DNA of 64,000 bases from an uncultured Bacteroidota bacterium (lineage in GTDB: Bacteria > Bacteroidota > Bacteroidia > Flavobacteriales > Flavobacteriaceae): assembly GCA_913047695.1 (NCBI GenBank), contig CAJWUI010000002.1, positions 186,001 through 250,000 of the forward strand, written 5' to 3'. A program made the position numbers and the translations under genes. Shown here piece after piece: positions 8,230-17,388 of this stretch (its first letter is position 1; the number at the start of each line of letters is the position of its first letter). The notes under the pieces were generated by a model that was not told the origin of the DNA, searched no databases, and saw only the letters and a list, made by a program, of their open reading frames with translations.

Positions 8230-10458
8230 CTATTTTATTGAAATTTCTTTTTTAATCTCTGAATTATTCATCAATTTAAGAAGTTCTAATAGCTGATCTA
8301 TATTTCTTGTGTAATGTTTGGCTGAAGTTTTTTTCTTTCCAACTTTTATTTTGTAACTCCTGGGTGGTAAACTTGAGAACATACTTTCATCTGTAATATC
8401 ATCACCTGCTGCAAGACAAAAGTCATATTTTTTTTTGTTGATGAGGTCTAGTGCACTTGTTCCTTTATTTATGTTAGAAGGGATAAGTTCTAGGACTTTG
8501 TTTCCATCCATTAATGTCAAATCATTTGGAAGTAAACTTTTTAAAACTGTTTTTAACTCTACCGCTCTTTGAGTACCTAGTTCAGGGTCTGCTTTCCGAT
8601 AATGCCACGAAAGAGAGTTTGTTTTATGCTCAATAAATGTTCCTGGTGTGTTGTCTGTGAATGTGTTTAATACTGGGAGTAAATGTTCAATCCATTTATT
8701 ACTTAGCCCTTTTTTCTTATGCCAATCACCATCTTTTTGTTTCAAATAGAGACCATGTTCAGCAACTAAGGTCAGGTTCAAACCTGTAAAATACTTATCC
8801 AGAAAAGTATAAGTTCTACCACTCATAATCACAACATCAGTATTTTCATGAGAACTTAAATTTTCTAATAAATCTAAAAGAGGTTTAGGCGGAACAACTT
8901 TTTCGGGATTTTCATGGAATCCTATTAGGGTTCCATCATAATCTAGTAATAAAAGTCTTTTTTTCGATTCTTGATAAGACTTCACTATTTTTTTTGCAAT
9001 TACAGGTGTAACCAATTTTACTTTTGAAGTAAATTCTTTCTTTGATGTCTCACTGAGAGTATCTATGAAGTTTGACGACCATTTGTTTATATCATAGCGT
9101 TTAATTCGATTTCTGAGAATTATATTTCTTTCCTTTTGATCCTTTAAAGGCATCTCAACAGCAGTTTTTATTGCTTGAGAAAGTTGTTCAATATCAAAAG
9201 GATTTACCGATATTGCTTGAGACAATTCTTTTGAAGCACCTGCCAGCTCACTTAATATCAGAACACCATCATTATTAATTCGTGTTGCCAAGTATTCTTT
9301 AGCAACTAAATTCATCCCATCACGAAGAGGGGTGATCATCGCAACATCTGACGAAACATACAAATCAATTAGATTTTCAAAAGGCATTGAACGATAATAA
9401 TACCAAACAGGAGTCCAATTTACAGAAGCAAATTTGCCGTTTATTCGACCTACAACTTCATCTGTTTGACGTTTCAAAATTTTGTATTGTGGAACTTTGG
9501 ATCTCGACGGCACTGCCAGCATTACCAGTCTGATTTTGTCATGATATTCTGGGTTAGTATCAAGAAATCTTTCAAAGGCCAACAATCGATTTAGTATCCC
9601 TTTTGTGTAGTCGAGTCTGTCAATAGAAAGAATTAGCTTTCCCTCGTTAGCTAACTTATGTGTGTTTATTTGTCTTTTTAGTGCTGAACTATTGGGTGAA
9701 ATCCTTAAGTTTTTTCGAGCTGCTTCTTCGAATTTCTTAAAATCTATACCCATTGGGAAAGTATTTACGACAATCTCTCTACCTTGGTGAAGTATAATAT
9801 TAAAATTAACTTCCAAGTTTAAAATCCTTTTAACAGAACTTAAAAAATGTCGCTCATAATCATAAGTATGAAAACCAATTAGATCGGCTCCCAACATCCC
9901 TTTTAAAAGCTCTTCTCTTTTTGCAAAAATTCTAAAAATTTCGAATGAAGGGAATGGTATATGAAGAAAAAAGCCAATAGTAACATTTGGATTGATATCT
10001 TTTACCATTTGCGGACATAACAAAAGTTGATAATCATGAATCCACACCTTATCGCCATCTTTGACGACTTTTAAAACCTCATCAGCAAATTTTTGATTTA
10101 CCTCTATATACGATTGCCATTGAATCAAATCAAATTTGTGAATTTCAATAAAGTAATGAAATAAAGGCCATAGGCATTTGTTTGAAAACCCAAAATAGAA
10201 ATCATCTAATTCTTTTTCATTCAAAAATACTGGACAAAACTGCTTATCCAATAAATTCTCATTAATCTGCCTTTTACTTTTTTTGTCTAAACTATCAGAA
10301 CTTATCCCTGGCCAACCAACCCATAATGACTTACCTTCACTATGAAACGACTTCAGGCCTGTAGCCAGCCCTCCGCTAGTAGGTGTGAAAAACCATTCAC
10401 CGTCTTTACTTTCAGCTTGAACGGGAAGCCTGTTTGATACAATTATATTTTTAGACAT
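8230..10458 (-). CDS. Bifunctional trehalose-6-phosphate synthase/phosphatase (OtsA-OtsB fusion)
   Basis: Single 742-residue protein with two domains. The N-terminal GT20 synthase (about residues 1-465) has SGGLATGLKS, WVGWPG, HDYQLLL, FFLHIPFPS, RLDYTKG and RDGMNLVAKEY. The C-terminal HAD phosphatase (about 495-735) has LLDYDGTL (nucleophile Asp), VIMSGR, AEHG and AAGDDITDE. Together they make trehalose from UDP-glucose and glucose-6-phosphate, usually as an osmo- or stress protectant. It converges on the fucose operon and diverges from the GH15 gene. Confidence 0.93.
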   Translation of the reverse strand: MSKNIIVSNRLPVQAESKDGEWFFTPTSGGLATGLKSFHSEGKSLWVGWPGISSDSLDKKSKRQINENLLDKQFCPVFLNEKELDDFYFGFSNKCLWPLFHYFIEIHKFDLIQWQSYIEVNQKFADEVLKVVKDGDKVWIHDYQLLLCPQMVKDINPNVTIGFFLHIPFPSFEIFRIFAKREELLKGMLGADLIGFHTYDYERHFLSSVKRILNLEVNFNIILHQGREIVVNTFPMGIDFKKFEEAARKNLRISPNSSALKRQINTHKLANEGKLILSIDRLDYTKGILNRLLAFERFLDTNPEYHDKIRLVMLAVPSRSKVPQYKILKRQTDEVVGRINGKFASVNWTPVWYYYRSMPFENLIDLYVSSDVAMITPLRDGMNLVAKEYLATRINNDGVLILSELAGASKELSQAISVNPFDIEQLSQAIKTAVEMPLKDQKERNIILRNRIKRYDINKWSSNFIDTLSETSKKEFTSKVKLVTPVIAKKIVKSYQESKKRLLLLDYDGTLIGFHENPEKVVPPKPLLDLLENLSSHENTDVVIMSGRTYTFLDKYFTGLNLTLVAEHGLYLKQKDGDWHKKKGLSNKWIEHLLPVLNTFTDNTPGTFIEHKTNSLSWHYRKADPELGTQRAVELKTVLKSLLPNDLTLMDGNKVLELIPSNINKGTSALDLINKKKYDFCLAAGDDITDESMFSSLPPRSYKIKVGKKKTSAKHYTRNIDQLLELLKLMNNSEIKKEISIK

Positions 10459-10474
10459 CTTGAACTTACGAATA

Positions 10475-10508
10475 CAAAATTACCAGCATTTTGAAAGTAA
10501 AAGCCAAA
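10475..10508 (-). promoter_or_regulatory. Bacteroidetes-type promoter of the trehalose synthase gene
   Basis: On the minus strand a TTTG (10505-10508) is followed after 22 bp by TAATTTTG (10475-10482). This matches the Bacteroidetes primary-sigma consensus TTTG-N17-23-TAnnTTTG. The predicted transcription start lies roughly ten bases before the start codon, giving a very short leader. Confidence 0.5.
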
Positions 10509-10693
10509 AAAATCATTTTAAATTGAATTTATCCTAATTTGAGAATCTTCAATGCTAATTAAAGAGAATACTTCAATAAATCACATCTAATATTTCAAAT
10601 ATGTATCACTTTAGTGTTTTCCCCAATAAAATCTAAAAAAAGTTATTTTTTCCTCTTAAATTTAAATAAAGGAATTAATCAAGCCATCAAATA

Positions 10694-12472
10694 ATGATTG
10701 AAGAAAAGAATCTAAACTATGGTATTATTGGTAATTGTAGATCAGCGGCTCTTGTAAATGATAAGGCATCTATTGACTGGTGTTGTTTACCAAAGTTTGA
10801 TTCCTCATCAGTATTTGCAAAAATATTAGATGATAAAAAGGGGGGAGGATTTTGGATAGAAACAAAACAAAAATTTCATATTTCACAAACTTATCTAAAG
10901 AACACCTGTATTCTTAGAACTATTTTTAGAAATGAAAATCATGAATTTGAAGTAATAGACTTCATGCCGCGATTTATTAAAAATAAAGGAGAGTTTTATA
11001 CACCTCCTGAAATAATTAGAATTATTAGTCCAATTAAAGGGTCTCCTGAAATTAAGTTTAAGTATGACCCAAGATTAGAATATGCTCAAGGTGAAACTAA
11101 ACATGTTGTAAAAAAAAATTTGGTTAGAAGCCGGGTAGATAGCCCAAAACATGATAGCCTTTTTTTGTACACAAATATTGAAAATATCAAAATAATTCAG
11201 TCCAATTTGCATAGACTTGAGGGAACAATTTTTTTTAATATTTCATATAATGAAAAATTAAAAACACCCCAGCTTTCAGATTGTCTTTTAAATTTTGATA
11301 GAACAAAGGTTTATTGGCTAAATTGGTGTTCAAAAACACCTGTTTTTAAGCATTACAATGATCAGATTTTGCGAAGTGCTATGACATTAAAACTAATGTC
11401 TTATGACAAAACTGGAGCAGTATTAGCTGCTGTAACAACCTCATTACCTGAAACTATTGGTGAAGTGAGAAACTGGGATTATCGTTTCTGTTGGATTCGA
11501 GACGCCTCTATGGTTATTAGAGTAATTTCAAAGCTAGGTCATAAAAGGATTGTAAAAAACTTTATAAACTTCATTATAGAATTAATCCCTGATAAAGCGC
11601 AAAAATTACAGATAATGTATGGAATAAATGGTGAGGAAATTCTCACAGAAGAATTTTTAGATCACCTTTCAGGCTATGAAAATTCAAAGCCAGTAAGAAT
11701 TGGAAATGCTGCGTACATTCAAAAACAAAATGATATTTATGGAATTTTAATGGATGCAATTCATGCTGAGATTAAACAGTTTTCAATTGGCTTTGAAAGA
11801 TTACAAGAAATTTGGTCAATTGTTAAAGGAATAGTTTGGGTTGTAAAAAATAATTGGGAAAATCCTGACAAAGGAATATGGGAATTCAGATCTGAAGATC
11901 TTCATTTCACCTTTTCTAAAGTATTATGTTGGGTAGCAATCGATCGTGCAATAAAAATAGCTGAATTACTGGATAAAAATGAAGCAGCTAAAAAATGGGA
12001 GCCTTTGAAAAAACAGATTAAAGATGATATCGAAAATAAAGCATGGAATGAAGATATACAGGCTTATACACAATCCTACGGATCAAAACATCTTGACGCC
12101 TCAGTTTTATTAATAGAACAATATGGATTTATAAGTCCAAATGAGTCTAGATTTATAAGTACGGTCAATGCTATTGAAAAAGAACTTGCATATGAGGGCC
12201 TTTTATATAGGTATAAAAACCAAGATGATTTCGGTTTGCCCTCCTCATCATTTACAGTTTGTACCTTTTGGTTTATAAATAGTTTAATCAAGATTGGGGA
12301 GTTAGAAAAAGCAAAAACTTATTTTGATAATTTATTGAGTTACGGAAACCATCTGCAACTCTTTAGTGAAGATATTGACTTTAAATCAAAACGTCTTCTT
12401 GGAAATTTTCCACAAGCATATTCTCACCTTGCACTTATTGATACAGCATTATCATTTAATTTGGCGTCCTGA
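10694..12472 (+). CDS. GH15 family glycoside hydrolase (trehalase/glucoamylase-like)
   Basis: A 592-residue cytoplasmic GH15 protein without a signal peptide. The N-terminal beta-sandwich starts with NYGIIGNCRSAALV and IDWCCLPKFDS, typical of bacterial GH15. The (alpha/alpha)6 catalytic barrel carries RNWDYRFCWIRDAS and KGIWEFR, where the general acid is expected. Bacterial relatives of this layout include trehalases and glucoamylases. The neighbouring OtsAB fusion makes trehalose hydrolysis the better guess, but substrate cannot be read from sequence. It overlaps the next gene by one base (TGATG). Confidence 0.8.
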   Translation: MIEEKNLNYGIIGNCRSAALVNDKASIDWCCLPKFDSSSVFAKILDDKKGGGFWIETKQKFHISQTYLKNTCILRTIFRNENHEFEVIDFMPRFIKNKGEFYTPPEIIRIISPIKGSPEIKFKYDPRLEYAQGETKHVVKKNLVRSRVDSPKHDSLFLYTNIENIKIIQSNLHRLEGTIFFNISYNEKLKTPQLSDCLLNFDRTKVYWLNWCSKTPVFKHYNDQILRSAMTLKLMSYDKTGAVLAAVTTSLPETIGEVRNWDYRFCWIRDASMVIRVISKLGHKRIVKNFINFIIELIPDKAQKLQIMYGINGEEILTEEFLDHLSGYENSKPVRIGNAAYIQKQNDIYGILMDAIHAEIKQFSIGFERLQEIWSIVKGIVWVVKNNWENPDKGIWEFRSEDLHFTFSKVLCWVAIDRAIKIAELLDKNEAAKKWEPLKKQIKDDIENKAWNEDIQAYTQSYGSKHLDASVLLIEQYGFISPNESRFISTVNAIEKELAYEGLLYRYKNQDDFGLPSSSFTVCTFWFINSLIKIGELEKAKTYFDNLLSYGNHLQLFSEDIDFKSKRLLGNFPQAYSHLALIDTALSFNLAS

Positions 12473-13401
12473 TGAAACTGTTTTTTAGTAATCTACTAGG
12501 ATTATTTTTAATATTAAATTTTATAACTGCTTCAAATACCCAAAGTATAAAAAAAAATAAAATTTCAAGTAATTTATATATATATGATTTTATTGAAAAA
12601 AAATCAAAATTGCTAAAAAGTGTAAATAGACACATTGAAGCTCCTAATTGGGATCCTAACAATGATTTTTTAATTGTAAATTCTAATGGGAGATTAGAAA
12701 AATACGATACTGAAGGGCATTATATAGGATTAATACCAACCGGCTCCTTAAATAAATGTAATAATGATCATGGCATATCTTATGATGGGAAAAATTTATT
12801 TTTTTCTAGTGGAAAAAGAAAAATTAAGGGTCACAGTTCATTCATATACAAGGTTTCTATTCTAGGAGGAAAGCCAGTACTTTTGACAGAAAATTCACCA
12901 TCGTATTGGCATGGTGTATCACCTAACGGGAAAGATATTGTTTACACAGCTAAAAGGAATGACAACTATGATATTTACATGATGAATATTGACGAGAAAA
13001 AAGAAGTAAGGTTGACCTTTGCAAATGGATTAGATGATGGCCCAGAGTATTCACCAGAGGGGAAATTTATATATTTTAATTCCTTTAGAGATGGGAAAAT
13101 GGAAATTTGGCGGATGCTTACAGATGGATCTAATAAAGAAAAACTGACAAATGATAAATATTCTAATTGGTTTCCACACATTGCTCCTGATAATAAAAAA
13201 TTTATTTTCCTAAGTTATATTGAAGATCAAAAACAAAATCACCCCTTTGGCAAAAAAGTTAAGTTAAGACTGTATGATTTAAATACAAAATCAATTAAAG
13301 ATATGACACCAATATTCACTGGAGGGCAAGGCACAATTAATGTTTCGTCGTGGAGTCCTGATAGTACAAAATTTGCGTATATTTCTTATTCTTTTCAATA
13401 A
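12472..13401 (+). CDS. Exported TolB-like beta-propeller protein (PD40 repeats)
   Basis: A 309-residue protein with an N-terminal signal peptide (hydrophobic residues about 4-20). It has four to five WD40-like PD40 repeats, each with a DG/NG-turn such as GISYDGKNLFFSSG, GVSPNGKDIVYTA and EYSPEGKFIYFNS. There is no catalytic domain, so it is a stand-alone propeller of the TolB C-terminal type, possibly a binding protein in the periplasm. Its start codon overlaps the GH15 stop (TGATG), so the two are translationally coupled although one is cytoplasmic and the other exported. Confidence 0.75.
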   Translation: MKLFFSNLLGLFLILNFITASNTQSIKKNKISSNLYIYDFIEKKSKLLKSVNRHIEAPNWDPNNDFLIVNSNGRLEKYDTEGHYIGLIPTGSLNKCNNDHGISYDGKNLFFSSGKRKIKGHSSFIYKVSILGGKPVLLTENSPSYWHGVSPNGKDIVYTAKRNDNYDIYMMNIDEKKEVRLTFANGLDDGPEYSPEGKFIYFNSFRDGKMEIWRMLTDGSNKEKLTNDKYSNWFPHIAPDNKKFIFLSYIEDQKQNHPFGKKVKLRLYDLNTKSIKDMTPIFTGGQGTINVSSWSPDSTKFAYISYSFQ

Positions 13402-13485
13402 TTTACAATTTAGCTCGAATTCTTTAATAAGATAGTTTTTTGTATTTTCAATGCTAGAGTAAGTAGGGATAAAATTCAAAAGCAA

Positions 13486-13986
13486 ATGTTTAAAACAACA
13501 CACTTTTTTTTCTTCTTTTTTCTGATTAGTGTAAATATTTCATTAGGTCAAAAAGTTACTTCATATTACTTAATAAGGCATGCTGAAAAGGTTCTAACAA
13601 ACCTTAATAATCCAAATCCACATTTAACGACAAAAGGTATGCAGCGCTCACTTGAATGGAAAAAAATTTTTGGAAAAATCCATTTTGATAGGATTTACTC
13701 TAGATCTTATCACCGAACTTTAGAGATGGCAAAACCAATAGCAGATGAGCGAAATATTGAAATTCAAAAATATGACCCAAATAATTTATTCAATGAAAAT
13801 TTTAGAAAAAATAATATTGGTAAAACTATACTAGTTGTAGGTCATAGCAACACAACTCCCGTTCTAGCTAACAAAATTATCGGGAAGGATATATATTCCT
13901 TAATAGATGAAAGAAAATATGGATATCTATTTTTTATACAAATTATAGGAAAAAAAATAACTTACCAATTGCTCAACTTAGAATGA
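13486..13986 (+). CDS. Exported histidine phosphatase superfamily protein
   Basis: A 166-residue protein with a Phe-rich signal peptide, cut near LGQK. The histidine-phosphatase signature is present as YYLIRHAEK (phospho-accepting His), with YSRSYHRTLEMA and VVGHSNTTP carrying the second catalytic His. It is short for the branch but holds both catalytic blocks. The substrate is unknown. The 84 bp upstream suggest its own promoter. The propeller-amidohydrolase gene follows 29 bp later. Confidence 0.8.
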   Translation: MFKTTHFFFFFFLISVNISLGQKVTSYYLIRHAEKVLTNLNNPNPHLTTKGMQRSLEWKKIFGKIHFDRIYSRSYHRTLEMAKPIADERNIEIQKYDPNNLFNENFRKNNIGKTILVVGHSNTTPVLANKIIGKDIYSLIDERKYGYLFFIQIIGKKITYQLLNLE

Positions 13987-14015
13987 TAAAAATGATAAAC
14001 AAAATTTAATATTTC

Positions 14016-17000
14016 ATGAGATTTTTTTATACAGCAGTAATAATTGCTTTTTCACAAATTTTATTTGCTCAAGATGTCAAAGAAAATGAGGTTGAAGAGG
14101 GTTTGCCCCTAAAAGCAACAAGATCAATAGAAATTAATACAAATGAAGGAACTTGGATCTCGTTAGATGTTCATCCTGGTGGTGAGAAAATTATTTTTGA
14201 CCTTTTAGGAGACATATATGAACTTTCTATTGAAGGGGGTAAAGCAAATCGTATTACGGAAGGTCTTGCTTTTGACTCTCAACCGAAATATTCTCCTGAT
14301 GGAAATTCAATACTCTTTTTATCAGATAGAAGTGGTGGAAACAATGTTTGGATAATTGACAGAAAGGAAAAAGATACTGTTCAACTTACAAAAGGTAATA
14401 TCTCTAAGATGCAATCTGCTGATTGGTCAAGAGATGGTAATTATGTGGCAGTGAGCAAGGGAACTCGAAATTTTAAGTTACATCTTTATCATAAAGATGG
14501 TGGTGGAGGAAGTCAGTTAATTGAAGAGCCAGAAAGGCTTAAGATTTCAGAACCTACTTTTAGTGCAGACGGACGTTTGATTTGGTTTTCACAAAGAATG
14601 GGAGCCTGGCAATATAATGCGCGATTTCCTCAATATCAACTAGCAACTTATGACCGCGAGGATGGATCAAAAGAGGTTATGACATCGCGTTATGGATCTG
14701 CTTTTACTCCTACACTTTCCCCTGATGGTAATTGGCTTGTTTATGGGACTCGTTTCAATGATCAAACCGGGCTTGTAAAAAGGAATCTGAAAACAGAAGA
14801 AGAGGATTGGTTAGCTTATCCAGTTCAACACGATGAACAAGAATCAATTGCCCCTTTAGGTGTACTTCCAGCAATGTCTTTTACTCCAGACAGTAAAGAA
14901 TTAGTTGCTTCATATGGGGGTAAAATTTATAGAATTCCAATAGATGGTGGAAAAGCTATCAATGTTCCATTTAAAATAAACGAAAAATTGGTTATGGGCC
15001 CTCAATTAAAATTCAACTACCCTGTTGATGATTCATCTACTTTTCTAGTAAACCAAATTAGAGATTCTAAAATTTCTCCAGACGGCAAATCAATTGTTTT
15101 TTCAGCTTTGAATAAACTATATATTATGAATTTCAAAGATCAGATACCAAGAAGACTAACTAATTTTTCTTTTATAGAGGCTATGCCCGCATGGAACAAA
15201 AATGGTAAAGAGATTGCTTACGTCACTTGGGATGAAGAAAATGGTGGTAGTGTTTACAAGCAAAGAGTTGATAAAATTTCAAAGCCAATTAAAATGACTC
15301 AAGAGTTAGGAGTTTACACAGAACCCGTTTGGAGTTTAGACAACAGAATCGTCGTTTTTAAAGGATCTTCTCAGCAATTTAAAAATTCGTATGGACCAAG
15401 ATCCTTTAGACAAAAATCAAGTTTGGTCTGGCTTAATGGCAAGAACCCAGGTAAAACCAAACTAATAACTAAGGCTTCTGGTTTATCAAATCCACATTTT
15501 GCCCAAAATGACAATCGGATTTATTTAAATTCTAAAGATGGTTTAGTTTCTATTAGATGGGATGGAACTGACAAGAAAAAACATCTCTTTGTGGATGGAA
15601 TCACCGCATATGGCACTTTATATGATTTCAATCATCTATTATCTGACACGCCAACAATTTCTAAGAAAAAACCATCCAAAGCTTCAGTATTGACTCGTGC
15701 TCCAAAAGGTCCTTATGCACTTGCACAGATAAATAATGATATTTATGTAGTTACTGTCCCATATTTAGGAGCTGATGGAGCAAAAATAAATGTTAATAAT
15801 CCAGAGGAAGCTAATTTTCCTTCCCTCAAACTCACAAAGTTTGGAGGACAGTTCCCCAGTTGGGATTCAACTGGAAATGTAGTTTATTGGACCCTTGGCA
15901 AGACTCTTTTTCGTTATGATATTTTAAAAGCAAAACAGATTGAAAAATTAAAAAAGGCTGAGGAGAGAGCTCTTGAAAATGAAAATAAAACCATTTCATC
16001 ATCTAATGGTGGAGATAAAACTATTGAAGAGTATCAAGCAAATGAAAAAGATATTATAGTTAAAATGGAAAGGGCTATGCCAAAAGGTCATTTAGCACTA
16101 ACAAATGCAACTTTGATTACAATGTCTGGGGAAGAGATTATTGATGATGGTACAATTATTTTAAAAAATAATAGAATTGAAAAGGTTGGCAAATCCAATG
16201 AAATCTCAATTCCTAAGGATGTCAGAGAAATCAATTTGAAAGGAAAATTTATAATACCAGGATTTGTAGATACTCATGCCCATTTGCGTCCTGCTTGGGG
16301 ACTCCAAAAAAACAGTGTTTGGAGTTATGCCGCAAATCTTGCTTACGGTGTAACAACTACACGCGACCCTCAAACTGGAACAACTGATGTATTGACATAT
16401 GCTGATATGGTTGAAGCAGGTATAATTCCTGGACCCAGAATTTATTCCACCGGACCAGGTCTTCTTTATTCAGGGTATAATATTAAAAGTTTAGACCATG
16501 CGCGAGATGTACTAACGCAATATTCCAAATATTATAATACAAAGACTATAAAAATGTATGTTACTGGAAATCGACAACATAGACAGTGGATTATCCAAGC
16601 AGCAAAAGAACAAAAGCTAATGCCAACAACTGAAGGAGGTTTAGATTTTAAACTAAATATTACGCAAATTTTAGATGGATATCCAGGCCACGAACATTCA
16701 TTTCCAGTATATCCATTGTATAAAGATTTTGTTGACTTTGTATCAGCTTCTAAGACAGCTTACACACCCACCTTACTTGTTTCATATGGTGGTCCGTTTG
16801 CTGAAAATTATTATTATGCAACTGAAGAAGTGCAGAAAGATGAAAAAATTAATCGCTTTACCCCCAAATCAGAATTAGATATAAAGTCAAGAAGGAGAAA
16901 TTCAGGTTGGTTTATGAAAGAAGAATATGTTTTTGATGACCATGCTGTATTTGTAAAAGATTTAGTTGAGGCTAATGGAATAGCTGGAGTAGGTTCTCAC

Positions 17001-17342
17001 GGACAGCTTCAGGGACTTGGATACCATTGGGAACTCTGGAGTATGTATTCTGGAGGTATTTCGAATCATGATATGTTAAAGGTTGCCACCATACTTGGAG
17101 CAGAGGCTTTGGGTTTAGAAAATGATTTGGGGAGCTTAGAGCAAGGTAAATTGGCAGATTTAATTATTTTAGAGAAAAATCCGTTGAATAATATTCGAAA
17201 CACAAACCAAATAAAATTTGTTGTTAAAAACGGATTTATTTATGATGCCGAAACTTTGAATATGATTTATCCAAAAGAGAAAAAACAAGAATATCCTTGG
17301 ACTCAAGAAGCACCAATGTTAAATTTACCAGGTATTAAGTAA
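14016..17342 (+). CDS. Exported propeller-amidohydrolase fusion (PD40/TolB-like plus metal-dependent hydrolase)
   Basis: An 1108-residue two-part protein with a signal peptide cut after FAQ. Residues about 40-630 form tandem PD40/TolB-like propeller repeats such as KYSPDGNSILFLSD. Residues about 690-1090 are an amidohydrolase-1 domain: GKFIIPGFVDTHAHL (HxH metal ligands), GVTTTRDPQ, GHEHSFP, GVGSHGQ and LGSLEQGKLADLIIL. Related proteins are annotated as imidazolonepropionase-like or prolidase-like, but the substrate of this fused type is not established. It probably acts in the periplasm on small amides or peptides. Confidence 0.8.
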   Translation: MRFFYTAVIIAFSQILFAQDVKENEVEEGLPLKATRSIEINTNEGTWISLDVHPGGEKIIFDLLGDIYELSIEGGKANRITEGLAFDSQPKYSPDGNSILFLSDRSGGNNVWIIDRKEKDTVQLTKGNISKMQSADWSRDGNYVAVSKGTRNFKLHLYHKDGGGGSQLIEEPERLKISEPTFSADGRLIWFSQRMGAWQYNARFPQYQLATYDREDGSKEVMTSRYGSAFTPTLSPDGNWLVYGTRFNDQTGLVKRNLKTEEEDWLAYPVQHDEQESIAPLGVLPAMSFTPDSKELVASYGGKIYRIPIDGGKAINVPFKINEKLVMGPQLKFNYPVDDSSTFLVNQIRDSKISPDGKSIVFSALNKLYIMNFKDQIPRRLTNFSFIEAMPAWNKNGKEIAYVTWDEENGGSVYKQRVDKISKPIKMTQELGVYTEPVWSLDNRIVVFKGSSQQFKNSYGPRSFRQKSSLVWLNGKNPGKTKLITKASGLSNPHFAQNDNRIYLNSKDGLVSIRWDGTDKKKHLFVDGITAYGTLYDFNHLLSDTPTISKKKPSKASVLTRAPKGPYALAQINNDIYVVTVPYLGADGAKINVNNPEEANFPSLKLTKFGGQFPSWDSTGNVVYWTLGKTLFRYDILKAKQIEKLKKAEERALENENKTISSSNGGDKTIEEYQANEKDIIVKMERAMPKGHLALTNATLITMSGEEIIDDGTIILKNNRIEKVGKSNEISIPKDVREINLKGKFIIPGFVDTHAHLRPAWGLQKNSVWSYAANLAYGVTTTRDPQTGTTDVLTYADMVEAGIIPGPRIYSTGPGLLYSGYNIKSLDHARDVLTQYSKYYNTKTIKMYVTGNRQHRQWIIQAAKEQKLMPTTEGGLDFKLNITQILDGYPGHEHSFPVYPLYKDFVDFVSASKTAYTPTLLVSYGGPFAENYYYATEEVQKDEKINRFTPKSELDIKSRRRNSGWFMKEEYVFDDHAVFVKDLVEANGIAGVGSHGQLQGLGYHWELWSMYSGGISNHDMLKVATILGAEALGLENDLGSLEQGKLADLIILEKNPLNNIRNTNQIKFVVKNGFIYDAETLNMIYPKEKKQEYPWTQEAPMLNLPGIK

Positions 17343-17388
17343 CCAAATAAATCTTTTATTCTATAAACATCAATGTATCTAATTAACC

